A DNA stretch of 61,630 nt from Desulfobacula sp. (GTDB taxonomy: Bacteria > Desulfobacterota > Desulfobacteria > Desulfobacterales > Desulfobacteraceae). The stretch spans positions 1 to 61,630 of the forward strand of contig NZ_JAQYWD010000040.1 of assembly GCF_030145145.1 (NCBI RefSeq), given 5' to 3'. The notes beneath the pieces were generated by a model. That model did no database searches and had not been told where the DNA came from. It saw nothing but the letters and a program-made list of their open reading frames with translations. A program made the translations under genes and the position numbers. This document shows, piece after piece, positions 50,588 to 60,230 of this stretch; positions within the stretch are counted from its first letter, which is position 1, and the number at the start of each line of letters is the position of its first letter.

Positions 50588-51760
50588 TCATTGTTTTTTT
50601 ACCCTTAATATCAGCATCGCGGAAATCAAATAAAACCCTGCAAACAAAGGGAACACCATTTTAAAATTTGACCCGGTCATATCCAGGATGATGCCGGACA
50701 GCCATGGGCCTAAAATCCCTGCAACAAATCCGTATGCCGTAAATACCAGCCCGAACACTTTCCCAAAATTTTCAAGCCCGAACACCTCGGTCACCAGGGG
50801 GGCTGACACCGTAAACATCGCACCAAAGGCAAGCCCGATAAAGCAGGCCAGAAAGCTGATGATATACAGGTGGCTGACCCACGGCATCAACAGGTACGCC
50901 CCCGATGCCATTGAAAAAACAATCATCAGGATGTGCCCCTTGGAATAGTGATCCGACAGACGGCCGCAAACCAGGCGGCCGATGCCGTTTAACACATTAA
51001 AACAGGTCAACATATAGACATATTGTGTGATATCATATCCCAGTTTCTGCCCAAAGGATGATGCCAAAACAATCAAGGAAATTCCCGCAGCACCGGACAG
51101 GGCCCATACCCCCCAGATAAACCAGAAAGAGGACATCCTGAGTATCTGCTTTGATGACAAGGTGGTTACGGAGTGTTCGGCCGGGTCTTTTTTTTGTCCC
51201 GGCATCCGTATGAACAAGGTCAGGGATGTGCCGAAAACAAGGGAACTGATACCGGCAAAACTGGACGTAAACGCATAGCCTTTTGAAACCAGCAGACCGG
51301 TAAAAACCGGTGCCATAATGGCAGAAGATCCCCCAAAGGTTAAATTAAAAATACCGGTGACCAATCCTTTCTTGTCGGGAAACATTCGTTGAAAAAGGGT
51401 AAGGCAGGGGATATAAACAAACCCACTGAAAAAGCCTTCAATAAACGCCCACAGATAAACGTGTTCAATGGCGGTGGCCTGACCCACCGCTATCATGGCA
51501 AGGGAAAACACCAAACTGCCCGTAAAAATAATATAGTGGCTGGGGATTTTTTCCTGTAGTTTTCCAGCCAGGTACATTGAGAACCCTGTTCCGGCAAGGA
51601 TAAAAAACATGAGCTGGCCTATCTGGGCCTTATTCACATGGAACAGGGCCTGCCACTCCGAGGCCATGACACCGGGGAACCCAAACACAAATGCACCATT
51701 GAAAAAAATGGTGAGACATCCGAAAACAAGAATTATTCGTTTATTGGTAACGACCGGCAT
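50588..51760 (-). CDS. MFS transporter, OFA (oxalate/formate antiporter-like) family
   Basis: A 390-aa, 12-helix carrier. RIILVFGCLTIFFNGAFVFG forms helix 1, GRLVCGRLSDHYSKGH the loop between helices 8 and 9 and FTAYGFVAGILGPWLSG a late helix, all in OFA style. Family members move oxalate, formate or lactate-type monocarboxylates. The 5' end overlaps the end of the CCA-polymerase gene by 28 bases, and serB follows after 33 bases. Confidence 0.82.
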   Translation of the reverse strand: MPVVTNKRIILVFGCLTIFFNGAFVFGFPGVMASEWQALFHVNKAQIGQLMFFILAGTGFSMYLAGKLQEKIPSHYIIFTGSLVFSLAMIAVGQATAIEHVYLWAFIEGFFSGFVYIPCLTLFQRMFPDKKGLVTGIFNLTFGGSSAIMAPVFTGLLVSKGYAFTSSFAGISSLVFGTSLTLFIRMPGQKKDPAEHSVTTLSSKQILRMSSFWFIWGVWALSGAAGISLIVLASSFGQKLGYDITQYVYMLTCFNVLNGIGRLVCGRLSDHYSKGHILMIVFSMASGAYLLMPWVSHLYIISFLACFIGLAFGAMFTVSAPLVTEVFGLENFGKVFGLVFTAYGFVAGILGPWLSGIILDMTGSNFKMVFPLFAGFYLISAMLILRVKKQ

Positions 51761-53040
51761 AGCTTTTTCAACTCCTGATGGGTGTTCAGCCTGGGATCAT
51801 CCAATACCTTTTCAAACAGCAGGCGTTTTATCTTACCGATATCGGGACCGGGGGGGATCCCCAGAATCCGGACAATATCGTTCCCTTTAATGGCAAGGCC
51901 GTCCATCCGGAAAACGGATGGTTCAGCCATTACATTGAACAACTTTTTGAGCCTGATCCGGATGTCAGACAGGGTATAGGGCCTTTTGGCCAGATTCCCT
52001 TTTTTGTCTGCAATCCTCATTTGCATAAATGCCCGATAATCAAGTCCGTGTTCATCCAGCATGGACAGCAGTCGTCTGGCTGCCCTGGGTGTTGTCTGAT
52101 CGGTCAACGGTCTCATATGGGTCTTTATCAAAGCCGTGATATAGGTGATCTCCTTAATGGGAAATCTTAAGGCAGTCAGATCCTGGATCACCGAGCGGGT
52201 ATGATTCTCATGCCCGGGAAATGTCAATTTGCCTTGTTTTATTTCTGCAGCATCAAATTTACCGGTATCATGTAAAAACCCTGCCAGCCTTAACATTGGA
52301 AGGGTTGCCGGCACGGCATCTCCCACCAGCATGCAGTGGTCAAATACGGTTTCACCATGATGGGGACCGCCATCAAGGTCATGGCAACGATCAAGGCTGG
52401 GAAAAATTTTTGACAATAACCCGGTTTTTTTTAATGCCCTGAAAAAAAGAGAGGGCCGTTGCAACCCCAGTGCCTTCACGATTTCATGGTGAATTCTCTC
52501 TTTTGCAATGGCAGTGTCCAGCAAGTCCTTACAGGCAAGGATACTTTTAAGGGAAGAGACGGAAAGCGATCCGTCTATCATGGCCATGAACCGGCAGGCC
52601 CTGATCATTCTGACAGGATCTTCCCGAATTCTTTTGTCCGGATCATTGGTAAATCGGATAACAGCCGTTTCAAGATCTTTTCTGCCGTTAAAGGGATCAA
52701 TGATCTTTTCAGCAATGGGATCATAGGCCATGGCATTAATGGTGATATCTCTTCTGGCCAGGTCTGATTCAGGAAAAGAGGAGAGATCAACAGCCCCCCG
52801 GCCGGAAGAAACCTCAAACCCGTTTACCATACAGATGGGAAAGGTTTTACCCACCTGTTTAACGGTCTGACCCGAAAAAAGGGATTCGATCTCCCGGATG
52901 GCGGCATGAGTCAGGATATCCACATCAACCGGCGGTCTTTTGAGCAGCATGTCCCGGACAGCCCCCCCGGCAATGTAGGCTGCAAATCCATTTTTCTGCA
53001 GGGTGTCTAAAATAAACTGAACAGATTTTCCCCATTTCAT
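51733..53040 (-). CDS. CCA tRNA nucleotidyltransferase / poly(A) polymerase family with HD domain
   Basis: A 435-aa class II nucleotidyltransferase: IAGGAVRDMLLKRPPVDVDI at the N-terminus (GGxVRD and DxD metal site), RRDITINAMAYDP near 100, the RxxRF region, and an HD domain (FDHCM, LRLAGFLHDTGK). It adds CCA or A residues to RNA ends. The HD domain at about 225-300 is typical of the bacterial tRNA-repair type. It is immediately adjacent to the prenyltransferase gene (stop and start share a base). Confidence 0.88.
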   Translation of the reverse strand: MKWGKSVQFILDTLQKNGFAAYIAGGAVRDMLLKRPPVDVDILTHAAIREIESLFSGQTVKQVGKTFPICMVNGFEVSSGRGAVDLSSFPESDLARRDITINAMAYDPIAEKIIDPFNGRKDLETAVIRFTNDPDKRIREDPVRMIRACRFMAMIDGSLSVSSLKSILACKDLLDTAIAKERIHHEIVKALGLQRPSLFFRALKKTGLLSKIFPSLDRCHDLDGGPHHGETVFDHCMLVGDAVPATLPMLRLAGFLHDTGKFDAAEIKQGKLTFPGHENHTRSVIQDLTALRFPIKEITYITALIKTHMRPLTDQTTPRAARRLLSMLDEHGLDYRAFMQMRIADKKGNLAKRPYTLSDIRIRLKKLFNVMAEPSVFRMDGLAIKGNDIVRILGIPPGPDIGKIKRLLFEKVLDDPRLNTHQELKKLCRSLPINE

Positions 53041-53906
53041 TAAAAAAAACCCTGGATCAGCACACCGATAAAAAGGAGAACGGAAATCACTGAATTAATA
53101 TGAAAAAAGGCCATGTCAATCTGTGTTAAATTGTCTGGTTTCACCAGTTGATGCTCAGCGAGCAAAAGCACACCGATAATACCCAGAAACCCTAAAAAAA
53201 CAGGGTGCATGGCAAAGGCAACATACATGGCCAGCAGAAACATAAAGGTCCCCACATGAAGCAGGGAAGAAATCTGCATGGCGCGTTTTGCACCCAGTTT
53301 TGACGGCAGGGAAAAAAGTCCTTCCTTCCGGTCAAACTCAATGTCCTGGCAGGCATATAAAATATCAAATCCGGCAATATAGGTCATCAGGCCCAGGCCC
53401 AGGAAAAGGATACTCCATGACAGGGTGCCGGTAATCGCCACCCAGGCCCCCACCGGCGCCAGGGAAATGGCAAACCCAAGGTACAGATGGCAGAATCGGG
53501 TAAACCGCTTGGTATAGGAATACCCCATTAACAACAACAAAACCGGGACGGAAAGCATAAAACACAACGGGGACAACATGGCTGCAGAAAAAATGAAGAC
53601 CAGGCAGGACATCCCGACAAAGAGGACCGCTTCCTTTTTTGACAATTTACCGGAAGGAATTTCCCGGACGGCCGTTCTTTCATTTTTAAGATCAATATCC
53701 GCATCCACAATCCGATTAAACCCCATTGCAGCGGATCTTGCCCCCACCATGGCCAATAAAATCCAGGCAAGGGCCCCCATGGACGGCGGCTGTTTTTCCC
53801 AGCCCATGACCACAGCGGACAGGGCAAAGGGAAGCGCAAAAATGGTATGGGAAAACTTGATCATTTGCCCGTACACCTGTATTTTTCTATTTAAAACAAA
53901 ATCCAT
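53040..53906 (-). CDS. UbiA-like prenyltransferase, MqnP type
   Basis: Start 53906 (MDFVLNRKIQVYGQMIKFSH) is preferred; the 41 codons upstream are open but unlike the family. A 288-aa polytopic protein with NRIVDADIDLKNERTAVREI (first Asp-rich motif, about 68-87) and IAGFDILYACQDIEFDRKE (second, about 170). The REIPSGKLS variant is that of the putative 4-hydroxybenzoate/MqnP prenyltransferases of futalosine menaquinone pathways. It would join the polyprenyl tail to the menaquinone ring precursor in the membrane. Confidence 0.85.
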   Translation of the reverse strand: MDFVLNRKIQVYGQMIKFSHTIFALPFALSAVVMGWEKQPPSMGALAWILLAMVGARSAAMGFNRIVDADIDLKNERTAVREIPSGKLSKKEAVLFVGMSCLVFIFSAAMLSPLCFMLSVPVLLLLMGYSYTKRFTRFCHLYLGFAISLAPVGAWVAITGTLSWSILFLGLGLMTYIAGFDILYACQDIEFDRKEGLFSLPSKLGAKRAMQISSLLHVGTFMFLLAMYVAFAMHPVFLGFLGIIGVLLLAEHQLVKPDNLTQIDMAFFHINSVISVLLFIGVLIQGFF

Positions 53907-53967
53907 TTTAATTAAACCTTTGGGCTTGATCTTAACGTCGCCCATTTGTCGTAATTGTTGGTTCGAC

Positions 53968-54056
53968 GGGGTCAGGCTTGTGTTATTGTGCTTTTGATAA
54001 CAGCCTGTAATAACAAACAAATTCAGCAAAAGCGTCCATAACGCAAGCCTGACCCC
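53968..54056. repeat. REP/BIME-type palindrome
   Basis: GGGGTCAGGCTTG at 53968-53980 is perfectly complementary to CAAGCCTGACCCC at 54044-54056, and the pairing continues (GTTAT/ATAAC after one mismatch). An inner GCTTTTG/CAAAAGC stem extends it. Half-sites of this kind mark REP sequences mobilised by RAYT transposases. The core AAGCCTGACCCC recurs at 60042. Confidence 0.7.
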
Positions 54057-54105
54057 TCCTGAGTAAACTTCTCATTGGCCTAAACGATGACCAAGCCCAA
54101 ACCTT

Positions 54106-55116
54106 TTAATAGATACCATAGGCAATGGTATCACAATTGGGGCATTTCCCCCCTTCCTGAAAATAGGTTTCTATCTGATACGCATATCGTTTTACCAGCA
54201 CGGCATTACAGGAATGGCAATAGGTATTCTCCGACGACTGGCCCGGCACATTCCCAATATACACGTACCGCAGGCCGGCCTGTCGGCCCGCTTCATATGC
54301 CCTTTCCAGAGAGGATAACGGCGTTGGTGATCTGTCCATCATCTGGTAGCAGGGATGAAATCGTGAAATATGCCAGGGGGTTTCCCTGCCGATATCCGTG
54401 GCAATAAAATGGGCCATGGCCTCAAGGTCGCTTTGACCGTCATTCAAGCCCGGAATCAAAAGGGTGGTGATTTCCACCAGGATACCCAGGTCTTTCATGC
54501 GTTTGATTGTTTCTTTCACCGGCTCAAGCCGTGCCTTGCAATAGGTTTTATAAAACCGGTCATCAAAGGCTTTCAGATCCACATTGGCCGCATCCAGAAC
54601 CGGCGCCAGCATGTCAAGGACCTGGGGGCTCATATACCCATTGGTGACAAAAACATTCAGCAGGCCCTGTTTCCTGGCAAGCATAGCGGTCTCAAGGGCC
54701 AATTCAACAAAAACAGTGGGTTCGGTATAGGTATAGGCAATACTGTCACACCCGGTTCCCAGGGCTTCGTTGACAATGGCTTCAGGGGAAAACCCGCTTC
54801 CCTGGATCATCCCCTTATTATCTGACGGCATATGGGCAATATCAGCATTCTGGCAGAACGCGCATTTAAAATTACACCCCACCGTGGCAATGGAATAGGC
54901 GAAGGATCCCGGTTTCAAATGAAACAGGGGTTTTTTCTCTATGGGGTCAACACTCCGGGCAATCACTCGTGGATATACCAGGGACAAAAGCCGGCCGCCT
55001 TTGTTTTCACGGACCCCGCAAATCCCCCGTTTCCCTTCTTTAATGACACAGAAATGGTGACAGATCTGACATTTTACACGTTGATCATCCAATTGTTCAT
55101 AGATAAGGGTTTCCAT
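54106..55116 (-). CDS. amrS: AmmeMemoRadiSam-system radical SAM enzyme AmrS
   Basis: A 336-aa radical SAM protein with an N-terminal Cys-rich region (CQICHHFCVIKEGKRGICGV), the cluster motif VGCNFKCAFCQNADIAH (CX3CX2C, about residue 80), TYTEPTVF and VFVTNGYM. The C-terminal part carries further Cys (YCHSCNAVL, CPNCDTIAYG). It is the AmrS family, usually linked to Memo-like and AMMECR1 partners; neither is in this window. Start ATG overlaps the region before the methyltransferase gene by 3 bases, so they are co-transcribed. Confidence 0.88.
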   Translation of the reverse strand: METLIYEQLDDQRVKCQICHHFCVIKEGKRGICGVRENKGGRLLSLVYPRVIARSVDPIEKKPLFHLKPGSFAYSIATVGCNFKCAFCQNADIAHMPSDNKGMIQGSGFSPEAIVNEALGTGCDSIAYTYTEPTVFVELALETAMLARKQGLLNVFVTNGYMSPQVLDMLAPVLDAANVDLKAFDDRFYKTYCKARLEPVKETIKRMKDLGILVEITTLLIPGLNDGQSDLEAMAHFIATDIGRETPWHISRFHPCYQMMDRSPTPLSSLERAYEAGRQAGLRYVYIGNVPGQSSENTYCHSCNAVLVKRYAYQIETYFQEGGKCPNCDTIAYGIY

Positions 55117-55118
55117 GT

Positions 55119-55886
55119 TTAATCTCTCATCCGGGTGACCATTCCGGTTACCGGATTATACGCTTTTGATTTCTTCACCTTCAGCAATAAGGGCCGGGTC
55201 CGAAACGTTGGCACCGGTTTGATTCTCATACCAATAAGGGTCCCGCAAAATGATTTTTGAACAATGGCTATATTTTCAATGGCCGCAGCGATTCCACCGC
55301 AGGCAAACGGGAATTGCACGGTTGTTTTCCATTTTACAGGCACATTGCCCAGGATGGCAAACAGAATCTGTTTGAGCTCCCATATACTGAAAAAATGGGC
55401 CTGGCTATAGATATTGGGCACAAAAAAACTTTTAAACCGGCGCACCATGTTGATGGGGGCATACCGGTTTAGAACGCAGAGAACCACGGTATCCTTTGTC
55501 ACCCTGCAGGCCTCTTCAATGGCCTTGGCCGGCCTGTCCGTAAATTCCAGGCTGGTGAACACGAACGCACTGTCAAAGGCATTGTCTTCAAACGGCAGAT
55601 CTTCAGCCGAGCCCCGGTGAAGATCTGCCTGATGTCCCAGCCGTTTTGATGCCAGGTCCAGCATGTACAAAGAAGGGTCCAGCCCTGTCAGGTATAGCCC
55701 CCTGTCCAGTAGAGGCTCAAGGCTGATCCCCGTGCCGCAGCCGATATCAAGGATCCGCTGTCCTTTTTCCGGGGACAGCAGATCCATCATCAATTTGATT
55801 TCAAGATCCAGAAAATACCGGTTCCGGGGTTGCTCAAACCAGGCATCATATGCGCCTGCATCTTGAAAATCAAATACATAGCCCAT
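55119..55886 (-). CDS. class I SAM-dependent methyltransferase
   Basis: A 255-aa UbiE/Methyltransf_11-type enzyme: ILDIGCGTGISLEPLLDRG (motif I, about 45), LTGLDPSLYMLDLASKRLG, then GSAEDLPFEDNAFDSAFVFT. The C-terminal domain is larger than in the simplest members. Substrate unknown. Packed between the CooC-like ATPase (2-base gap) and amrS (2-base gap), so it may serve the same cofactor or metalloenzyme pathway. Confidence 0.85.
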   Translation of the reverse strand: MGYVFDFQDAGAYDAWFEQPRNRYFLDLEIKLMMDLLSPEKGQRILDIGCGTGISLEPLLDRGLYLTGLDPSLYMLDLASKRLGHQADLHRGSAEDLPFEDNAFDSAFVFTSLEFTDRPAKAIEEACRVTKDTVVLCVLNRYAPINMVRRFKSFFVPNIYSQAHFFSIWELKQILFAILGNVPVKWKTTVQFPFACGGIAAAIENIAIVQKSFCGTLIGMRIKPVPTFRTRPLLLKVKKSKAYNPVTGMVTRMRD

Positions 55887-55888
55887 GG

Positions 55889-56653
55889 TTATTCGATCAT
55901 CTCTTTTACCTTTTCCATCATCTGATGGACGGCGACAACCGCTGGAGAATCTTCCTCCATTTCAAGAATCGACCGTCTTTCCATATCAAACTCAAGAAGA
56001 TTTTTATCTTCGGGGATAATGCACACGATGGGAACCCCAATACTTTCAACCTCATCCAGGAAGGCTTTGCTTAAGGTTTCCGGGGCCCGGTTTACAATCA
56101 GACCCTTTTGTCGCACCTCCAGCTTGAGATCCCCCAGCATTTCATTGATTCTTCCCACGGCTCTCAGGCCCCTTAACGCATAGTCGGTAACCAGTAACAA
56201 GATATCCACCTTACCACTGGTTCTGCGGCTTAAATGCTCCATCCCGGCTTCATTATCCACCAGCAGGTAGCTGTAATTTTTTTCCAGTTCGTCGGAAAAT
56301 CGATTCAGGATATTATTGACCATGCAATAGCATCCCTGACCTTCCTGACGGCCCATGACCAGAAGATCAAACGTCTTTTGTTCGATCAATACCTGGTTCA
56401 TGAGCATTTCCAGATACACTATCTTATCCATACCCGAAGGAACGCCCTGGGGGTTTTTCATAAAATCTTCACGGATGTCACCCACTGTTTTATCGATATT
56501 CAATCCAAGGGTTTCTCCCAGATTACTATTGGGATCTGCATCAATTGCCAGAAGCGGATCCTTCTGATGTTTTGTAAAATATCGGGTCACAAGTGCAGAA
56601 ACCGTTGTTTTTCCAACTCCACCTTTGCCAGCCATTGCGATTACTTTGCTCAT
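55889..56653 (-). CDS. CooC/AcsF-type nickel-insertion ATPase
   Basis: A 254-aa MinD/NifH-type P-loop ATPase. The deviant Walker A AMAGKGGVGKTTVSALV sits at residues 7-22, DADPNSNLGETLGL follows, and MGRQEGQGCYCMVN contains the CxC motif that binds metal at the dimer interface of CooC. It matures the Ni-Fe-S cluster of CO dehydrogenase/acetyl-CoA synthase. That implies a Wood-Ljungdahl or CO-dehydrogenase enzyme elsewhere in the genome. First gene of a run with the methyltransferase and amrS. Confidence 0.88.
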   Translation of the reverse strand: MSKVIAMAGKGGVGKTTVSALVTRYFTKHQKDPLLAIDADPNSNLGETLGLNIDKTVGDIREDFMKNPQGVPSGMDKIVYLEMLMNQVLIEQKTFDLLVMGRQEGQGCYCMVNNILNRFSDELEKNYSYLLVDNEAGMEHLSRRTSGKVDILLLVTDYALRGLRAVGRINEMLGDLKLEVRQKGLIVNRAPETLSKAFLDEVESIGVPIVCIIPEDKNLLEFDMERRSILEMEEDSPAVVAVHQMMEKVKEMIE

Positions 56654-56721
56654 ATTTACTCCAAATCCAGTTATTTAATTCCACATTTCCCTAACATAAC
56701 GCAATCTTAAAAAAAAGCAAT

Positions 56722-59109
56722 CTATCTTCCATATTGCAGGGACAATTTATGATATTTTTTCAATTTTTCCTGAACCTTACCAAAAACCGTTTCTATGGGG
56801 TAGTGGCCGGCTGCATCTGGTTGACCGGCCTTGACACCGGTCAGCACTTCAATCCCTTCATCAATGTTGCTGACCCTGTAAAGATGAAAGGACCCGTTTT
56901 CAATGGCCTGGGCAACATCCTTTCTTAAAACAAGATTCTTGACATTTGAGACGGGGATCATGACACCCTGGGTTTTTGTCAGGCCTTTTTTCACACAAAT
57001 GTCATAAAACCCTTCTATTTTTTCATTCACCCCCCCAATGGCCTGGATCTCCCCCTTTTGATTCACCGACCCGGTGACGGCAATGTCCTGGCGGATGGGA
57101 ACCCCGGAGAGGCTGGACAGGACGGCATACAATTCCGTGGATGAGGCACTGTCACCATCAATCCCCTCATAACTTTGCTCAAATGTGATACTGATACTGA
57201 CACTTAATGGATACGCCTGGGCAAAGATTCTTCCCAGATAACCGGAAATGATCATCACCCCTTTATCATGGGTCTCCCCCGAAAGATCAGATTCATGTTC
57301 CACATTAATGATCCCGGCAGGTCCCATATAGGACTCTGCCGTAATCCGCGTGGGCCTCCCAAAAGCAATTTCACCCATATCATAAACCGCCAGTGCATTC
57401 ACCTGGCCGACGATCTTTCCTGTCACATCAATCAAAACAGACTGGTCCTCAAATTGCGCCAATACCTTTTCTTCATACAGGTTATGGCGAAACCGCTGCT
57501 GGCTGAGTGCCCGGAGCACGTATGCCTGGGAAACCAGCCGGGCATTCTCTTTTTTAGCCCAATAATCTGCTTCCTTTAAAAGCCCCAGGAGCTGACCGAA
57601 CCGAAGAGACAGTTTCTGCTGGTTTGCCACCATTCTTTTCCCATATTCAATCACTGCCCACACTCCGTCAGCAGTGAAATTCAGCAGGTCTTCATCTTTA
57701 CAGACCCGGGCAATAAACCGGGCATAATTGACCCCATTCTCATCGGTTAATTCCGCTTCATAATCAAAATCCGCCCTGACCTTGAATATTTTGTTGAATC
57801 GGGCATCGGCACTCTGCAATATCCGAAACGGTTCATACCCACCCACAAGGATCACTTTCACCTTCAATGGTATGGGAGCGGGCTTTAATGAGGGCATACC
57901 GTAATCTGCCTGGTCCGGCATATCTTCAATCCTGAGCTGTGAGTCCTGGAGCGTTCTTTTTAACGCTTCCCACACCGGAAGATTGACCAGAAGCGGCTCA
58001 ATATTGATTACCAGATAGCCCTTATTGGCCCGTAACAAAGAGCCGGCCTGCACCAGTGTAAAATCCGTTTCAAATGATCCCATATTGGGTTTCTTTTCAA
58101 TTTTTCCAAACAGATTGTGGAAACTGGGGTTGGGCTCAACCACCACTGGTGCCCCTTTTTCCTGTCTTCGGTCCACCAGTACATTGACCTGATATCGTTT
58201 CACAAGAGATCCGGTCATTTCCAGAACTTTTTTTCCTTCAGCCCCGTCATGGCCTTTCACCCCCAGGAAGAGGGCAATATTATCAATAATATCGTCTTTG
58301 ACCTTTTCCAGATAGGTTTGAATATCCTTGCAATCCATGAAATAATACCGGACTGGATCAATCTGTTCTGAAATAAGCTGATCCGTTTTTGAGGCAGCCA
58401 GTTCTTTTAACACGGCCTTCATTTCCTCACCCAGCCGGTTGATCTCAATGAGGGCTTCATTCAGTCGTTCTTCCATCTGGATCATCCGCTCATCAAGATC
58501 TCGATGCGCCGCCTCATCCATGGATTCATAGGCTTCCTCGGACATGGGCTGGCCATCAAGGGCCGGAACAATCTGGTAATCCGCTTCGGTTCTGACGATG
58601 ATCAGCCCTTGACCCTGGGCCAGCTGTTCAACATCCTCAAGCCGTTTTTTTTGCCGGGTGGCCGTTTTTTTATGAATAACCGCCTGCTCTTCCAGAAAAG
58701 AGGGGGTTTCAAAAGCTTCCGGTATTCTGGTCTTTAACACTTCGATAAACTGGGTCATACTTCTGCTGAAATAGACCGCCGATCCTGCCGGCATTTCAAT
58801 AACAACCGGGCAATACTCATTGTCAAAATTATTGACCAGACAAAGGTCTTCCGACGTTTCCTGGTGTTTGGCATGCGCCATCAAAAGCGCCTGAACAATG
58901 GTGGATTTACCCGTGCCTTCCAGGCCTGTGACAAAAATATTATATTCCGGACCCTTCATGTTCAATCCGAAATCAATGGCTTCCACAGCTCGTTTTTGAC
59001 CGATAATACTGTCCAAAGGTTCCAATTCCGATGTGTCCTGAAAATCAAACCGGTCGGAAGCATATTTTTTGCTCAACTCGTTTACGGATACTTCAAATCT
59101 TTGCCCCAT
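56722..59109 (-). CDS. Lon-family (LonC/YcbZ-like) ATP-dependent protease
   Basis: A 795-aa AAA+ protease of the LonB/YcbZ-type S16 family. P-loop GLEGTGKSTIVQ lies near residue 62, and a long coiled-coil insertion covers about 185-270. The protease domain has DGDSASSTELYAVLSSLSGV (catalytic Ser) and GGVNEKIEGFYDICVKKG (catalytic Lys). It lacks the classical N-terminal Lon substrate-binding domain. It degrades damaged or regulatory proteins in the cytoplasm. Its first 28 bases overlap the end of the acyl-ACP thioesterase gene, so the two are coupled. Confidence 0.88.
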   Translation of the reverse strand: MGQRFEVSVNELSKKYASDRFDFQDTSELEPLDSIIGQKRAVEAIDFGLNMKGPEYNIFVTGLEGTGKSTIVQALLMAHAKHQETSEDLCLVNNFDNEYCPVVIEMPAGSAVYFSRSMTQFIEVLKTRIPEAFETPSFLEEQAVIHKKTATRQKKRLEDVEQLAQGQGLIIVRTEADYQIVPALDGQPMSEEAYESMDEAAHRDLDERMIQMEERLNEALIEINRLGEEMKAVLKELAASKTDQLISEQIDPVRYYFMDCKDIQTYLEKVKDDIIDNIALFLGVKGHDGAEGKKVLEMTGSLVKRYQVNVLVDRRQEKGAPVVVEPNPSFHNLFGKIEKKPNMGSFETDFTLVQAGSLLRANKGYLVINIEPLLVNLPVWEALKRTLQDSQLRIEDMPDQADYGMPSLKPAPIPLKVKVILVGGYEPFRILQSADARFNKIFKVRADFDYEAELTDENGVNYARFIARVCKDEDLLNFTADGVWAVIEYGKRMVANQQKLSLRFGQLLGLLKEADYWAKKENARLVSQAYVLRALSQQRFRHNLYEEKVLAQFEDQSVLIDVTGKIVGQVNALAVYDMGEIAFGRPTRITAESYMGPAGIINVEHESDLSGETHDKGVMIISGYLGRIFAQAYPLSVSISITFEQSYEGIDGDSASSTELYAVLSSLSGVPIRQDIAVTGSVNQKGEIQAIGGVNEKIEGFYDICVKKGLTKTQGVMIPVSNVKNLVLRKDVAQAIENGSFHLYRVSNIDEGIEVLTGVKAGQPDAAGHYPIETVFGKVQEKLKKYHKLSLQYGR

Positions 59110-59870
59110 CTGTTCTCCTTTTCCATATCATTACCGCATTCCATTGGAATGATTTCTGCATCTGCGTATAAGGTTGAATCATCAAATATATTGAATTGAT
59201 ACACCCCATTGGTCTTGTGCCAACCGCATCGAATGCGTTCTTTTGTTCTGTCGATTTCCCGGCAAAACCTGATTTTAATATTCCGGATCGGTCGGCCATT
59301 GGTATTGATCGTCCGCTGATACAAGGTTTCTAAAAATCCCAGGTATATGGTATTATTCACATGCCCGTTCACATCAAAATCCGAATACCGCAGGCTGATG
59401 TCCATCTCCTGTTCCGGCTGAATCTTCCCACAGGTCTCCCAGTCATTGATTTCCGTGTCAAAGGATGTTTCTTTTTCAACCGCATACCGCGTGGAAATTT
59501 TCCCCGGCACCCGGGAAATCCGCTTTCGTTTGAAATCATAAAAGAGCCAGACACTGGATCCCCGGGCGATTTCCACCTGGGAGGTGGTGTGTATCCGGTA
59601 CTCCCGGAATCCTTTCACCCCTTCAAACCCCCTTGACCATGTGGTGATGACAATGTCCTCACCCAGCATGGGGTAACGGAAAAATTCGATTTCCAAGCGA
59701 TGTAAAAACCAGACAAATCCTTTTTCAAGTAACACCTCCGGGCCAACCCCAATCTTTGTTGAATGAACCACTGCAATTTCCTGAAAAAACCGGGCAACCG
59801 ACTGAACTCTCAATTTAAATTGATGATCCACATCAAAAAAGCCTATCTTATGGTGGTGTTCAATCTTCAT
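59082..59870 (-). CDS. acyl-ACP thioesterase (FatA/FatB-like)
   Basis: A 262-aa double hot-dog thioesterase: FFDVDHQFKLRVQSVARFFQ at the N-terminus, WFLHRLEIEFFRYPMLGEDI, and the second domain with YSDFDVNGHVNNTIYLGFLE (Asn/His catalytic pair). It releases free fatty acids from acyl-ACP in the cytoplasm. Its upstream position in the Lon operon, with overlapping ends, is conserved-looking but unexplained. Confidence 0.87.
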   Translation of the reverse strand: MKIEHHHKIGFFDVDHQFKLRVQSVARFFQEIAVVHSTKIGVGPEVLLEKGFVWFLHRLEIEFFRYPMLGEDIVITTWSRGFEGVKGFREYRIHTTSQVEIARGSSVWLFYDFKRKRISRVPGKISTRYAVEKETSFDTEINDWETCGKIQPEQEMDISLRYSDFDVNGHVNNTIYLGFLETLYQRTINTNGRPIRNIKIRFCREIDRTKERIRCGWHKTNGVYQFNIFDDSTLYADAEIIPMECGNDMEKENRWGKDLKYP

Positions 59871-60150
59871 TTCTATCCTCTTTAAGAATGCCGAAGTGTT
59901 CTGATTTAAATCTGCCTCTTTGGTCGGCAGCCATGATAACAGCCTTTAAGGCTGTATCCAATCTATTTGGAAGCCGCCATTATTGCAACCCAATTTATTG
60001 TGCCGGTTGTTCAGGCCTCTTGGTAATCTTTACCCAAAAAAAAGCCTGACCCCGTCCATTAAAGCGAATGTTTAAAAAGAAATTATTCTGAAGCAAGGTT
60101 TTCATATTGATTTTGTAGAAACTATCCTTATTTTTAAACCATATTTAACA
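59871..60150. other. intergenic region with a REP half-site
   Basis: Contains AAGCCTGACCCC at 60042-60053, the half-site of the palindrome at 53968. No gene is seen. Confidence 0.5.
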
Positions 60151-60217
60151 AATAGACACCGGCGATTTTTGCTGAAATATTTTTGAGCAAAAAACGCCTA
60201 ATATGTCTATTCTTTTT
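60151..60217 (+). terminator. strong hairpin with T-run just before the Zn-ribbon gene
   Basis: Arms AATAGACA/TGTCTATT, GGCG/CGCC and TTTTTGCT/AGCAAAAA enclose a 12-base loop, and CTTTTTT follows at once. The T-run is only 3 bases from the AAGGAG of the gene at 60231. It could be an attenuator in that gene's leader, or a repeat element whose T-run is coincidental. Confidence 0.6.
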
Positions 60218-60230
60218 TAAGGAGCATATT

